A model generated the notes under the pieces. The model searched no databases, was not told the origin of the DNA, and worked only from the letters and a program-made list of their open reading frames with translations. Of a DNA stretch of 64,000 nucleotides, positions 15,685-23,985 are shown in pieces. The stretch spans positions 2,425,001 through 2,489,000 of the forward strand of contig NZ_CP120373.1 of assembly GCF_029892065.1 (NCBI RefSeq). Reading direction: 5' to 3'. Origin of the DNA: Sinorhizobium garamanticum (GTDB lineage Bacteria > Pseudomonadota > Alphaproteobacteria > Rhizobiales > Rhizobiaceae). The stretch's first letter is position 1; each line of letters opens with the position of its first letter. Both the position numbers and the translations under genes were made by a program.

Positions 15685-16047
15685 ATGAGCAAGACCGGGC
15701 GACTTACGACCCACGTTCTCGATACTGCGCTCGGCAAACCGGCCGAGGGCTTGAGGATCGATCTCTATTGGCTGGAGGGTGAGGAACGGCAATTGATCCG
15801 CTCGGTCCACACGAACAGTGACGGGCGCGTCGACGGACCGATGGTCGAAGGCTTGGCCTTCATGGCGGGCAATTACGAACTGGTGTTCCACGCCGGCGAC
15901 TATCTCCGGGCAACCGGCGTCGTCCTTCCGAAGCCGGCCTTCCTCGACCTCATCCCCTTGCGCTTCGGGATCGCCGATCCCGGAAGCCACTATCACGTGC
16001 CGCTGCTGCTTTCGCCCTACGGGTACTCGACCTATCGCGGAAGCTGA
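15685..16047 (+). CDS. uraH: 5-hydroxyisourate hydrolase
   Basis: A 120-residue transthyretin-related protein that hydrolyses 5-hydroxyisourate to OHCU, the step between PuuD and UraD. Markers are [20 protein letters not shown] at the start, the [14 protein letters not shown] loop, the [19 protein letters not shown] end with the terminal YRGS tetrapeptide, and active-site His in TTHVLD and HYHVPLL. The ATG at 15685 follows AAGGAAATGAAGCG. Its stop directly abuts the stop of the convergent lldD gene with no base between. Confidence 0.94.
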   Translation: MSKTGRLTTHVLDTALGKPAEGLRIDLYWLEGEERQLIRSVHTNSDGRVDGPMVEGLAFMAGNYELVFHAGDYLRATGVVLPKPAFLDLIPLRFGIADPGSHYHVPLLLSPYGYSTYRGS

Positions 16048-17184
16048 TCATTCCGCGAGAATGTCGCTGCTCACGTCGGTGATGTTGCGCTTGCCGCAGA
16101 GTGCCATGGTGATGTCCATCTCTTTGCGGATGATTTCGAGCGCGAGCGTCACGCCCTCCTTGCCCATGGCGCCGAGGCCGTAGAGGAAGGGGCGGCCGAT
16201 AAAGGTTCCCTTCGCACCGAGGGCGATGGCCTTCAACACATCCTGGCCGGAACGGATGCCGCCGTCGATATGGACTTCGATCTGATGCCCGACGGCTTCG
16301 ACGATGCGCGGCAGCATGCTGATCGATGACGGTGCGCCGTCGAGCTGGCGGCCGCCGTGGTTCGAGACGACGATCGCGTCGGCACCGGTCTTTGCCGCCA
16401 TCTTCGCGTCCTCGGGATCGAGGATTCCCTTGAGGATCAACGGACCGCCCCAGCGCTCCTTGATCCATTCGACGTCCTTCCAGGAAAGCTGCGGATCGAA
16501 CTGCTCGTTGGTCCAGGCGCCCAGTGAGGAAAGATCGGTGACGCTTTTGGCGTGGCCGACGATGTTGCGGAAGGTGCGCCTGTTAGTGCCGAGCATCTTC
16601 ATGCACCAGCGCGGCCGCGTCGCCATCTGCCAGAGGTGTTTCGGTGTCATGCGCGGTGGCGCGGACAGGCCATTGCGCAGGTCCTTGTGCCGCTGGCCGA
16701 GGATCTGCAGATCGAGTGTCAGGACCAGCGCCGAGCATTTGGCGGCCTTTGCGCGGTCGATCAGGTTCAGCACGAATTCGCGCTCGCGCATCACGTAAAG
16801 CTGGAACCAGAAGGGCTTTGTGGTGACCGAGGCGACATCCTCTATGGAGCAGATGCTCATGGTCGAAAGCGTGAAGGGAACCCCGAAAGCCTCCGCCGCC
16901 TGCGCCGCCAGCATTTCTCCGTCGGCATGCTGCATGCCCGTGAGGCCCGTCGGCGCAAGGGCGACGGGCATCGACACCTTCTGGCCGATCATCGTCGTTT
17001 CCAGCGAGCGGTTGCTCATGTCGACCAGTACCCGCTGACGCAGCTTGATCTTCTGGAAATCCTCCTCGTTGGCGCGATAGGTTCCCTCCGTCCAGGCGCC
17101 GCTGTCGGCATAGTCGAAGAAGAGCTTCGGGACACGCCGCTTGGCGAGCGCCTTGAGATCGCGGATTTCGAGGATTTGCGTCAT
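16048..17184 (-). CDS. lldD: FMN-dependent alpha-hydroxy-acid (L-lactate) dehydrogenase
   Basis: A 378-residue flavoenzyme of the glycolate oxidase / lactate dehydrogenase family, oxidising L-2-hydroxy acids and passing electrons to quinone or oxygen. Visible: FFDYADSGAWTEGTYRANE, PVALAPTGLTGMQHADGE, FWFQLYVMRERE, the active-site segment DAIVVSNHGGRQLDG with the catalytic His, and HIDGGIRSGQDVLKAIALGA for phosphate binding. Length and sequence fit LldD. Its location inside the ureide cluster leaves open that the substrate is glyoxylate-derived (glycolate). The start is ATG 17184; an in-frame ATG five codons upstream is the alternative. A shortened mosaic repeat lies 29 bases upstream. Confidence 0.82.
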   Translation of the reverse strand: MTQILEIRDLKALAKRRVPKLFFDYADSGAWTEGTYRANEEDFQKIKLRQRVLVDMSNRSLETTMIGQKVSMPVALAPTGLTGMQHADGEMLAAQAAEAFGVPFTLSTMSICSIEDVASVTTKPFWFQLYVMREREFVLNLIDRAKAAKCSALVLTLDLQILGQRHKDLRNGLSAPPRMTPKHLWQMATRPRWCMKMLGTNRRTFRNIVGHAKSVTDLSSLGAWTNEQFDPQLSWKDVEWIKERWGGPLILKGILDPEDAKMAAKTGADAIVVSNHGGRQLDGAPSSISMLPRIVEAVGHQIEVHIDGGIRSGQDVLKAIALGAKGTFIGRPFLYGLGAMGKEGVTLALEIIRKEMDITMALCGKRNITDVSSDILAE

Positions 17185-17212
17185 GAGAACGGCCTTCATC
17201 GATGAATGACGA

Positions 17213-17295
17213 CTGCATGTTTCCGGTAAAACCATGCAGCAACTCAAAGTGCTACAGCGACGTTTTGCGTCTTAATAGGACGCCCGGCGCTGTAG
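17213..17295 (+). repeat. Mosaic palindrome copy 4, lacking the inner arms of hairpin 1
   Basis: The outer arms CTGCATG and CATGCAG and the whole of hairpin 2 (CTACAGCG / CGCTGTAG, inner GCGTC / GACGC) are kept, but the CCTTAAATCG/CGATTTAAGG portion is replaced by GGTAAAACC. It is a natural internal deletion of the element, located just upstream of lldD. Confidence 0.75.
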
Positions 17296-17343
17296 GGGCC
17301 ATTATCATGATTTGAGGAGGCGTGTAATAGCTCTCGGGAGAAA

Positions 17344-17364
17344 GAGGTCAAAAAAATTGACCTC
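17344..17364. promoter_or_regulatory. Perfect 8-bp inverted repeat between guaD and lldD
   Basis: Arms GAGGTCAA and TTGACCTC are separated by five A residues. It lies 9 bases past the guaD stop (minus strand) and about 160 bases upstream of lldD. Read as RNA on the minus strand it could be a weak terminator with a U-rich loop. Read as DNA it is a symmetric operator candidate for lldD. Confidence 0.35.
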
Positions 17365-17373
17365 TTGTTCGAT

Positions 17374-18690
17374 TCAGACTGTACCGAGCGAAGATTTGGC
17401 CGGGCGGCCGGCCACATAGGTCTCCACGATCGCCCGATCGTCCCCCATTGTCTGCAACAGGAAGAGCTCATCGGCCAGCGAATTGACCACTTCGGCACGC
17501 AGCGCCATGGCCGGCGTCGCCGCCATGTTCAGCACTACAAGGTCTGCATCGGTGCCTGGCTCCAGAGTGCCGATGCGTTCGACAAGCGACAGCGCCTCGG
17601 CGTTGCAGCGGGTCATCAGGTAGAAGCTGTCGAAAGGGTTCAGCCGCTCGGCCTGCAACTGCAGGATCTTGTAGGCCTCGTCGAGCGTCTTCAGCATCGA
17701 GTAGCTGGTGCCGCCGCCGATATCGGAGGCGACCGAAACGCGCACCGGTTTCTGCCGGCGCGTCAAGGCGCGCAGCGGGAAGAGACCCGAGCCCAGGAAA
17801 AGGTTCGAGGTCGGGCAGAAGACCGCGACGGAGCCGGTCTCGCTCATGGCATCTGCCTCTCGATCGGAAAGATGGATGCAATGGCCGAAGAGGCTCTTCG
17901 GTCCAAGCAGGCCGTAGCGGGCATAGACGTCGGTGTAGTCCTTCGCTTCCGGATAGAGCTCGCAGGTGAAGGTGATCTCGTCGCGATTTTCGGAAAGATG
18001 CGTCTGCACGTGCAGATCGGGGAATTCGCCGACAAGCGATTTTGCGACCTCCATCTGCTCCGGCGTCGAGGTGATGGCGAAACGCGGCGTGATGGCGACG
18101 TGGTTGCGGCCCTTGCCGTGCCAATCCGCGATGACCGCCCGCGTCTCGTCATAGCTCATCCCAGGGGTGTCGAGCAGGCCTTGCGGAGCGTTGCGGTCCA
18201 TCATCACCTTGCCGGCGACCATGCGCATGTTGCGCTTCAGGCTTTCGGCGAAGAAGGCGTCGGCGGAGGCCTTGTGGACCGAGCAATAGGCAGCCGCCGT
18301 CGTCGTCCCATGGCGGATCATCTCGTCGAAGAAATGAATGGCGATGCGTTCGGCATGAGCCGATTCGACGAACCGGCATTCCTCCGGGAACGTGTAGGTG
18401 TTCAGCCATTCGAGCAGATTGGCGGCGTAGGAGGCCATCACCTGCATCTGCGGGAAGTGAAGATGCGTGTCGATGAAGCCGGGCATGATCAGATGCGGGC
18501 GATGATCGATCTCCGTGACGCCGTCCGGCGCTGCGGCTTTGACGACCCCGTACGGGCCAGACGCCTTGATCACGCCGTCCCCGATGAGCAGCGCGCCATC
18601 GCTTTCATAGGAATAGGCAGCGCTGTCGTCGATGGCTTGCGGGGCGCGGTTGAAGCTCAGCAGGCGGCCGCGAATGAGGGTGGTTGTCAT
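17374..18690 (-). CDS. guaD: Guanine deaminase
   Basis: A 438-residue amidohydrolase converting guanine to xanthine and ammonia. The zinc-binding HTHLHFPQMQV motif is near residue 72, followed by EWLNTYTFPEE, the MIRHGTTTAAAYCSVH region, QTHLSENRDEI, FGHCIHLSDRE, CPTSNLFLGSGLFP and SVASDIGGGTSYSM, all in the order seen in guanine deaminases. Length is standard. The start codon overlaps the last four bases of puuD (ATGA), so the two are translationally coupled with puuD first. Its product feeds XdhAB, encoded 3 kb away on the same strand. Confidence 0.93.
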   Translation of the reverse strand: MTTTLIRGRLLSFNRAPQAIDDSAAYSYESDGALLIGDGVIKASGPYGVVKAAAPDGVTEIDHRPHLIMPGFIDTHLHFPQMQVMASYAANLLEWLNTYTFPEECRFVESAHAERIAIHFFDEMIRHGTTTAAAYCSVHKASADAFFAESLKRNMRMVAGKVMMDRNAPQGLLDTPGMSYDETRAVIADWHGKGRNHVAITPRFAITSTPEQMEVAKSLVGEFPDLHVQTHLSENRDEITFTCELYPEAKDYTDVYARYGLLGPKSLFGHCIHLSDREADAMSETGSVAVFCPTSNLFLGSGLFPLRALTRRQKPVRVSVASDIGGGTSYSMLKTLDEAYKILQLQAERLNPFDSFYLMTRCNAEALSLVERIGTLEPGTDADLVVLNMAATPAMALRAEVVNSLADELFLLQTMGDDRAIVETYVAGRPAKSSLGTV

Positions 18691-19919
18691 CGTGTCTCCC
18701 CGACGGCGCTTTCGTACCAGGCGGTCACCAGCCTACGTTCATCCGCCGTCATATCGGTTATGTTGCCGGGCGGCATGGCATGGCTGCGCCCGGCCTGGAT
18801 ATAGATTTCGCGGGCACGGGCGGCAATCTCGGCGTCGCTTTCGAGTATGACGCCGTTCGGCGCCCGGGCAATGCCCTCGTAAACGGGCTCGGCTGCGTGG
18901 CACATGCTACAGCGGGTCGAGATCGTGTCCTTCACCGCCGGAAAATGCGCGTTATCGGCGAAGCGCTTGAAGGCCGGGGCGGCCTCGGCCTGTTCCTCGC
19001 CGGTCAACACCTTCGGCACTGTCGAGAGCCACATGATCAGGATGAAGAGGATCACCGTGACGATCCAGGTCCAGGTCGGCTCGCCCTTGCGCGCATGGGT
19101 GGTATTGAACCAGTGGCGGATGGTGACGCCCATCAGGAAGACGAGTGCGGCGATGATCCAGTTGAAAGCCGTGGCGAAGGCGAGCGGATAGTGGTTCGAC
19201 AGCATGAAGAAGATGACCGGCAGCGTCAGATAGTTGTTGTGGAGTGAGCGCTGCTTGGCCTGGGCGCCGAGCTTCGGATCCGGCGTACGGCCGGCGATCA
19301 GGTCGGCCACGACGATCTTCTGGTTGGGAATGATGATGAAGAAGACGTTGGCGGACATGATGGTCGCGGTGAAGGCGCCAAGATGCAGGAAGGCGGCGCG
19401 GCCGGTGAAAACCTGCGTGTAGCCCCACGCCATGGCGACGAGCACGACATAAAGCAGCGCCATCAGCCCCCAGGTGCTCTTGCCGATCGGCGATTTGCAG
19501 AGAAGATCGTAAAGAACCCAGCCGATCCCGAGCGAGGCGAGCGAGATCAGGATCGCCGTCGTCGCCGAGATGTCGAGCACATGACGGTCGATCAGGAAAA
19601 GATCGGCGCCGCCATAATAGATGATGCAGAGCATGGCGAAGCCCGAGAGCCACGTCATGTAGGATTCCCATTTGAACCAGGTGAGATGCTCCGGCATCGC
19701 AGCCGGTGCGACCAGATATTTCTGGATATGGTAGAAGCCGCCGCCATGCACCTGCCATTCCTCGCCATAGGCGCCGGGGGGAAGATGGTTGCGCTTCACC
19801 AAGCCAAGGTCGAGCGCGATGAAATAGAAGGATGAGCCGATCCAGGCGATCGCCGTCACGACATGCAGCCAGCGGGCGGCGAAGGCCAGCCACTCCCAGG
19901 CAATGGCGAATTCGTACAT
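18687..19919 (-). CDS. puuD: Urate oxidase/hydroxylase PuuD, membrane cytochrome c fusion
   Basis: A 410-residue inner-membrane urate-oxidising protein producing 5-hydroxyisourate. It starts FAIAWEWLAFAARWLHVVTA with a membrane segment, and about eight membrane helices fill residues 1-310. The C-terminal domain is a monohaem cytochrome c: CSMCH at 337-341 and a candidate axial Met in SHAMPPGN (residue 382). The membrane plus cytochrome layout matches the DUF989-type urate hydroxylase that replaces soluble uricase in many Proteobacteria and sends electrons to the respiratory chain. The start is ATG 19919. It precedes guaD with a 4-base overlap, and a palindrome lies 109 bases upstream. Confidence 0.92.
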   Translation of the reverse strand: MYEFAIAWEWLAFAARWLHVVTAIAWIGSSFYFIALDLGLVKRNHLPPGAYGEEWQVHGGGFYHIQKYLVAPAAMPEHLTWFKWESYMTWLSGFAMLCIIYYGGADLFLIDRHVLDISATTAILISLASLGIGWVLYDLLCKSPIGKSTWGLMALLYVVLVAMAWGYTQVFTGRAAFLHLGAFTATIMSANVFFIIIPNQKIVVADLIAGRTPDPKLGAQAKQRSLHNNYLTLPVIFFMLSNHYPLAFATAFNWIIAALVFLMGVTIRHWFNTTHARKGEPTWTWIVTVILFILIMWLSTVPKVLTGEEQAEAAPAFKRFADNAHFPAVKDTISTRCSMCHAAEPVYEGIARAPNGVILESDAEIAARAREIYIQAGRSHAMPPGNITDMTADERRLVTAWYESAVGETR

Positions 19920-20027
19920 TCAGGTCCCTTTTTTTCTCCGTTGACGTACCTTGCGAAAAAAAGCGGAAACGGGGAAGGGGCGTTCTCGGCGATCCAGCGA
20001 GCCTTTGCGAAGGTCGAGCCACCTTAA

Positions 20028-20040
20028 TGCACGTCGTGCA
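20028..20040. promoter_or_regulatory. Perfect palindrome upstream of puuD-guaD
   Basis: TGCACG-T-CGTGCA, 6+1+6 symmetry, 109 bases before the puuD start. Its position fits an operator for the puuD-guaD transcript. The binding protein is not known. Confidence 0.35.
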
Positions 20041-20108
20041 AAAATCTGCAGCGTTTTTCCAATAACATGTATGAAAACAATGCCCCAACACCCGTGCGTG
20101 CACTCCTT

Positions 20109-20134
20109 GTCACGCGACAGAGTCACGCGACAGA
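20109..20134. repeat. Perfect tandem duplication of 13 bases
   Basis: GTCACGCGACAGA occurs twice head to tail, ending two bases before the LysR stop codon (minus strand). The unit is short and has only two copies. Confidence 0.8.
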
Positions 20135-20136
20135 CT

Positions 20137-21036
20137 TTAGGCGGCGCCGTCCTGCTTGAACTCTGCGAGGATCCAGTCGCGAAAGTTGCGGATCTTTGCG
20201 ACGTTGCGCCGTGCATGCGGGTAGACCAGCCAATAGTCGTGGCCATCGCTGCCGCGCAGATCGAAAGGTTGATAAAGCCGACCGAGTGCGACGTCATCGG
20301 TATAGAATTGCGGAGTAAGGATCGCCACGCCTTGCCCGGCGATTGCAGCGCCTGCCTCGAAGGCCTGGGCACCGAGCCGCGTCGGAACCCGGCCCTCGAG
20401 ATCCGGATCGCGGACGCCGGCAGCGCTAAACCATAGCGGCCACCAACGGTCTTGAGGGTCGATGATGCGGAGCTTCAGGAGGTCTCGCGGTTCGTTCACC
20501 CCGCCGACCGTCGAAGCGAGCGCCGGACTGAGCATCGGCGTAAATTCCACTTTCATCAGTCGATGGCTAACGAGACCCGGCCAATCGCCCAACCCGGAGC
20601 GGATCGCCACGTCCACTGCCTCTTTGCTGAAATCGATCATCGCATCGTTCGCCGACAGGCGGACGGCCATGTTGGGATGGGCGAGTTGGAACGAGCCGAT
20701 ATGACGAGCGAGCCATTGCGACGCGAAGGTCGCGGTCGAACTGATGAGCAGGGCGGACGCCGCATCGCCGCGCGCCGAGGCAACCGCCTCCTGCAACATT
20801 TCGAATGCTTCCGTCACCCTGGGCGCCAGCCGTTGGCCGACCTCCGTCAGCGTGACTTGCCGCGGGCGCCTCAGGAAAAGCGGCTCGCCGATATTCTCCT
20901 CGATGAGCTTGATCTGGTAGCTGACGGCCGTCTGGGTCATGCCGAGCTCATCGCCTGCCTTGGTGAAACTGCCGAGCCGGGCCGCGGCCTCGAAGATCCT
21001 TAGCGCGTTCAGCGGGAACTGCTTCGACATTTTCAT
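20137..21036 (-). CDS. LysR-type transcriptional regulator, GcvA-like
   Basis: A 299-residue LTTR. The winged-helix N-terminus (FPLNALRIFEAAARLGSFTK, then AGDELGMTQTAVSYQIKLIE, about residues 6-50) has the GcvA-type wording, and the rest is a periplasmic-binding-like effector domain with ATFASQWLARHIGSFQLAHP and the usual VRLSANDAMIDFSKE strand. It lies between puuD-guaD and xdhAB, all genes on the same strand, and divergent from the small ORF at 21139, so it is the likely regulator of purine catabolism here (inference). The start at 21036 (MKMSKQF) follows AAGAGAAC; the ATG two codons later is the alternative. Confidence 0.85.
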   Translation of the reverse strand: MKMSKQFPLNALRIFEAAARLGSFTKAGDELGMTQTAVSYQIKLIEENIGEPLFLRRPRQVTLTEVGQRLAPRVTEAFEMLQEAVASARGDAASALLISSTATFASQWLARHIGSFQLAHPNMAVRLSANDAMIDFSKEAVDVAIRSGLGDWPGLVSHRLMKVEFTPMLSPALASTVGGVNEPRDLLKLRIIDPQDRWWPLWFSAAGVRDPDLEGRVPTRLGAQAFEAGAAIAGQGVAILTPQFYTDDVALGRLYQPFDLRGSDGHDYWLVYPHARRNVAKIRNFRDWILAEFKQDGAA

Positions 21037-21138
21037 GGATAAGTTCTCTTGATGCATGCAGACGGATGTTCGATTGGAATTCGAGCATCTTTCCCGGCAT
21101 CCTGCAAGTCAACTTCACCGCTTACGAAGGGTGTTCAG

Positions 21139-21342
21139 ATGTCGTGCGATGTATTGGAATATACTGAAAGAAAACCGCTTCTTTCGTTTGCGGGCGTAGT
21201 GCGCGCCGTCGCTTTCACCGTCCGCCGCATCAGGGGTATCGGCTTGAGACTCGATCTCGACTCCACGTCCGATTACATGAAAAAGGACTTGGGCATCCTC
21301 GACGGGCGAATGCCCCGGCAGGATGACGAGGTCCTGCGGTAG
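21139..21342 (+). CDS. Small DUF1127-like protein
   Basis: A 67-residue protein divergent from the LysR gene. The central basic helix (RAVAFTVRRIRGIG) followed by STSDYMKKDLGILDGRMPR resembles the DUF1127 pattern of an Arg-rich helix then a short D-x-x-L-x-D-I/L-G-I element. DUF1127 proteins of rhizobia and Agrobacterium affect carbon and phosphate metabolism and RNA turnover. The start is ATG 21139 with GAAGGGTG upstream; the open frame extends back to 21049 but without an RBS. The match is partial, so the family call is tentative, although codon use and start look real. Confidence 0.55.
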   Translation: MSCDVLEYTERKPLLSFAGVVRAVAFTVRRIRGIGLRLDLDSTSDYMKKDLGILDGRMPRQDDEVLR

Positions 21343-21354
21343 GCGAGGCTGTTT

Positions 21355-21417
21355 GCCCCTCATCCGGCCTGCCGGCCACCTTCGCCCCGCTTGCGGGGAG
21401 AAGGCAAAGGTGAGGGC
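21355..21417. repeat. RIME-like palindrome downstream of xdhB
   Basis: An imperfect palindrome with outer arms GCCCCTCA / TGAGGGC and an inner stem CTTCGCCCCG / CGGGGAGAAG. The wording CCTCATCCGGCCTGCCGGCC is typical of the rhizobial RIME family (from memory). It sits about 60 bases past the xdhB stop (minus strand) and after the DUF1127-like gene. Confidence 0.75.
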
Positions 21418-21477
21418 CGAGCGACCTGCTGCCCCAGCCATTTCTGTCAAAGATGAACAGGCAAATCTCGGAACTGC

Positions 21478-23814
21478 TCAGATTCCCCTGAGCCTTTCCA
21501 GCGCCATCAAAATACGCTCGGGTGTCGCCGGGGTATCGAGACGGGGGCATTCGCGATAGTCGGCGACGCTCGCGACCGCCATCGACAAGGCCTCCAATAC
21601 GGAGATGGGCAGCATGAAGGGCGGTTCTCCCACGGCCTTCGATCGTCCGATGGTCTTTTCTGCGTTTTCCGACCACTCGGCGAGCCGCACGTTGAAGATC
21701 TTCGGCCGGTCCGAGGCGAGCGGAATCTTGTAGGTCGAGGGCGCATGCGTCCTCAAACGTCCCTTTTCGTCCCACCAGAGCTCTTCCGTGGTCAGCCAGC
21801 CCATGCCCTGGACGAAGCCGCCTTCGATCTGGCCAAGGTCGATCGCCGGATTGAGCGAGCGGCCGACATCGTGCAGCACGTCGACGCGGTCGACGAGGTA
21901 TTCGCCAGTCAGAGTGTCGATCGAGACCTCGGAGACGGCGGCGCCATAGGCGAAATAGTAGAAGGGCGTGCCGCGCCCCGTAGCTCGATCCCAGTGGATC
22001 TTCGGCGTCCTGTAGAAGCCGGCGGCGGACAACTGTACGCGGGCCGTGTAAGCCTGCCGGATGAAATCGGGGAAGGGCACGAGCTCTTCGCCGATCTTCA
22101 CATGGTTCGCCACGAAGGTGACGTGCTCGGCGGTTGTCTGCCAGCGTTCGGCGGCGAAGGCGACAAGACGATCCTTGATCTGGCGGGCCGCATCGAAGGC
22201 GGCCATGCCGTTGAGATCCGAGCCCGATGAGGCCGCGGTCGCCGACGTGTTCGGCACCTTGCCGGTTGTCGTCGCGGTGATCTTCATCCGGTCGATATCG
22301 ATCTGGAAGCTGTCCGCAAGAACCTGGGCCACCTTGGTGTAGAGGCCCTGGCCCATCTCGGTGCCGCCATGATTGAGGTGGACGGAGCCATCCTGATAGA
22401 TATGCACCAGCGCGCCCGCCTGGTTGAAGGCGGTCATGGTGAAGGAGATGCCGAACTTAACGGGCGTCAGCGCGATGCCCTTTCGGATCACGCGGCTCGA
22501 CTTGTTGAATTCGATGATTGCCGCGCGGCGCGCCTGGTAATCGGCGCTGACCTCCAATTCGCCGACGATCCGATGGATGATATTGTCCTCGATCTTCTGG
22601 TGGTAGGGCGTGACGTCGCGGCCCGATCCCTTCTCTCCGTAGAAGTTCAACTTGCGGATTTCGAGCGGATCCTTGCCAAGCGCATAGGCGATCTCCTCGA
22701 CGATGCGCTCGGCGCCGATCATGCCCTGTGGCCCCCCGAAACCGCGATAGGCGGTATTGGAGACCGTATTGGTTTTCAGCGGCTGCGAGGTCAGCTTCAC
22801 ATGCGGGTAGAAATAGGAGCTGTCCGCGTGGAAGAGCGCCCTGTCGGTCACCGGCCCAGAGAGATCGGAGGAGTAGCCGCAACGGGCGGCGTAGTTCGCA
22901 TGGACGGCGTGGATGCGCCCTTCGTCGTCAAAGCCGACGTCGTAATCGACGAGGAAATCGTGGCGCTTGCCGGTCGCCATCATGTCGTCGTCGCGATCCG
23001 GCCGGAATTTCACGGCGCGGCGAAGCCTTCGCGCGGCGACGGCGGCAAGCGCCGCAAATTGGTTGCCCTGCGTCTCCTTGCCGCCAAAGCCGCCGCCCAT
23101 GCGGCGAACGTTCACCGTTACCGCGTTGGACGGCACACCAAGCACATGCGCGACCATGTGCTGGATTTCGCTTGGATGCTGCGTCGAGGACCAGACGGTC
23201 ATTTCGTCGTCTTCCCCGGGAATGGCCAGGGCTATGTGCCCCTCCAGATAGAAGTGCTCCTGGCCGCCGATCCGCATCTGCCCCTTCAGCCGGCGCGGCG
23301 CTCGTTCCAGTTCAGCTTCCGCGTCGCCGCGCTGGAGCGTCAGCGGCTGCGTCACGAGTTCGCCGCCTTGAGCCATGGCGTCTGCCACATCGATCAGATG
23401 CGGCAGGTCGCGATAGGTGATCTTCGCGAGCCGCGCCGCGCGGCGGGCGATGTCGCGCGTTTCGGCAATCACGGCGAAGGCCGGCTGGCCATGGAACTGC
23501 ACGCGCCCGTCGGCCAGCACCGGCTCGTCATGCAGGTGGCTGGGACTGATGTCGTTCGAATGCGGCATGTCGCTTGCGGTCAGCACGCAGACGACACCGG
23601 GCAACGCGACGACGGCGGAGAGGTCCATCTCCAGGATCTCGGCATGAGCACGATCGGTGAGGCCCAGCGCGCCATGCAGGGTACCGGCGGGCTCGGGCAT
23701 GTCGTCGATGTAGTCGGCCGTTCCCGCCACATGCTTGTGGGCGCTGTCGTGGCGGAGCCGCATGTGCATCGGGCCAGCAATGGTGGTCTGTTCTTCGAAG
23801 GTGGACTTATCCAT
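21478..23814 (-). CDS. xdhB: Xanthine dehydrogenase, molybdenum-binding subunit
   Basis: A 778-residue large subunit that binds the molybdopterin cofactor and oxidises hypoxanthine to xanthine and xanthine to urate. It begins with the oxidoreductase a/b-hammerhead domain (HKHVAGTADYIDDMPEPAG), has GGQEHFYLEGHIALAIPGED, RRMGGGFGGKETQ and TAYRGFGGPQGM with the substrate-binding Arg, HLNHGGTEMGQGLYTK, and the catalytic Glu in SKAVGEPPFMLPIS near the C-terminus. The xdhA gene lies 171 bases upstream on the same strand, with a RIME-like repeat filling the gap. No xdhC maturation gene follows. Confidence 0.94.
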   Translation of the reverse strand: MDKSTFEEQTTIAGPMHMRLRHDSAHKHVAGTADYIDDMPEPAGTLHGALGLTDRAHAEILEMDLSAVVALPGVVCVLTASDMPHSNDISPSHLHDEPVLADGRVQFHGQPAFAVIAETRDIARRAARLAKITYRDLPHLIDVADAMAQGGELVTQPLTLQRGDAEAELERAPRRLKGQMRIGGQEHFYLEGHIALAIPGEDDEMTVWSSTQHPSEIQHMVAHVLGVPSNAVTVNVRRMGGGFGGKETQGNQFAALAAVAARRLRRAVKFRPDRDDDMMATGKRHDFLVDYDVGFDDEGRIHAVHANYAARCGYSSDLSGPVTDRALFHADSSYFYPHVKLTSQPLKTNTVSNTAYRGFGGPQGMIGAERIVEEIAYALGKDPLEIRKLNFYGEKGSGRDVTPYHQKIEDNIIHRIVGELEVSADYQARRAAIIEFNKSSRVIRKGIALTPVKFGISFTMTAFNQAGALVHIYQDGSVHLNHGGTEMGQGLYTKVAQVLADSFQIDIDRMKITATTTGKVPNTSATAASSGSDLNGMAAFDAARQIKDRLVAFAAERWQTTAEHVTFVANHVKIGEELVPFPDFIRQAYTARVQLSAAGFYRTPKIHWDRATGRGTPFYYFAYGAAVSEVSIDTLTGEYLVDRVDVLHDVGRSLNPAIDLGQIEGGFVQGMGWLTTEELWWDEKGRLRTHAPSTYKIPLASDRPKIFNVRLAEWSENAEKTIGRSKAVGEPPFMLPISVLEALSMAVASVADYRECPRLDTPATPERILMALERLRGI

Positions 23815-23837
23815 CTTGTCGATTCCTTTCGAAGAAA

Positions 23838-23954
23838 GCGCCCCTCATCCGGCCTGCTGGCCACCTTCTCCCCGTTCTGACGGGGAGAAGGGACGTTGCC
23901 GCGCGGCCTTTGTTCCCTCTCCCCGCCTGCGGGGAGAGGGTTAGGGTGAGGGGC
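23838..23954. repeat. RIME-like double palindrome between xdhA and xdhB
   Basis: Outer arms GCGCCCCTCA / TGAGGGGC enclose two hairpins, CTTCTCCCCGTT..CGGGGAGAAG and CCCTCTCCCCGC..GCGGGGAGAGGG. It occupies most of the 171-base space between xdhA and xdhB, so it must be transcribed if the two subunits share an mRNA. Confidence 0.8.
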
Positions 23955-23985
23955 GATCTCACGGCACAGGCTTCGAATGCCGCAC

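Noticed and set aside
17365..18804. 479-codon frame opposite guaD
   Set aside because: Shadow of guaD; the guaD frame carries all metal-binding motifs.
22369..23880. 503-codon frame opposite xdhB
   Set aside because: Antisense shadow in GC-rich DNA; no recognised domain.
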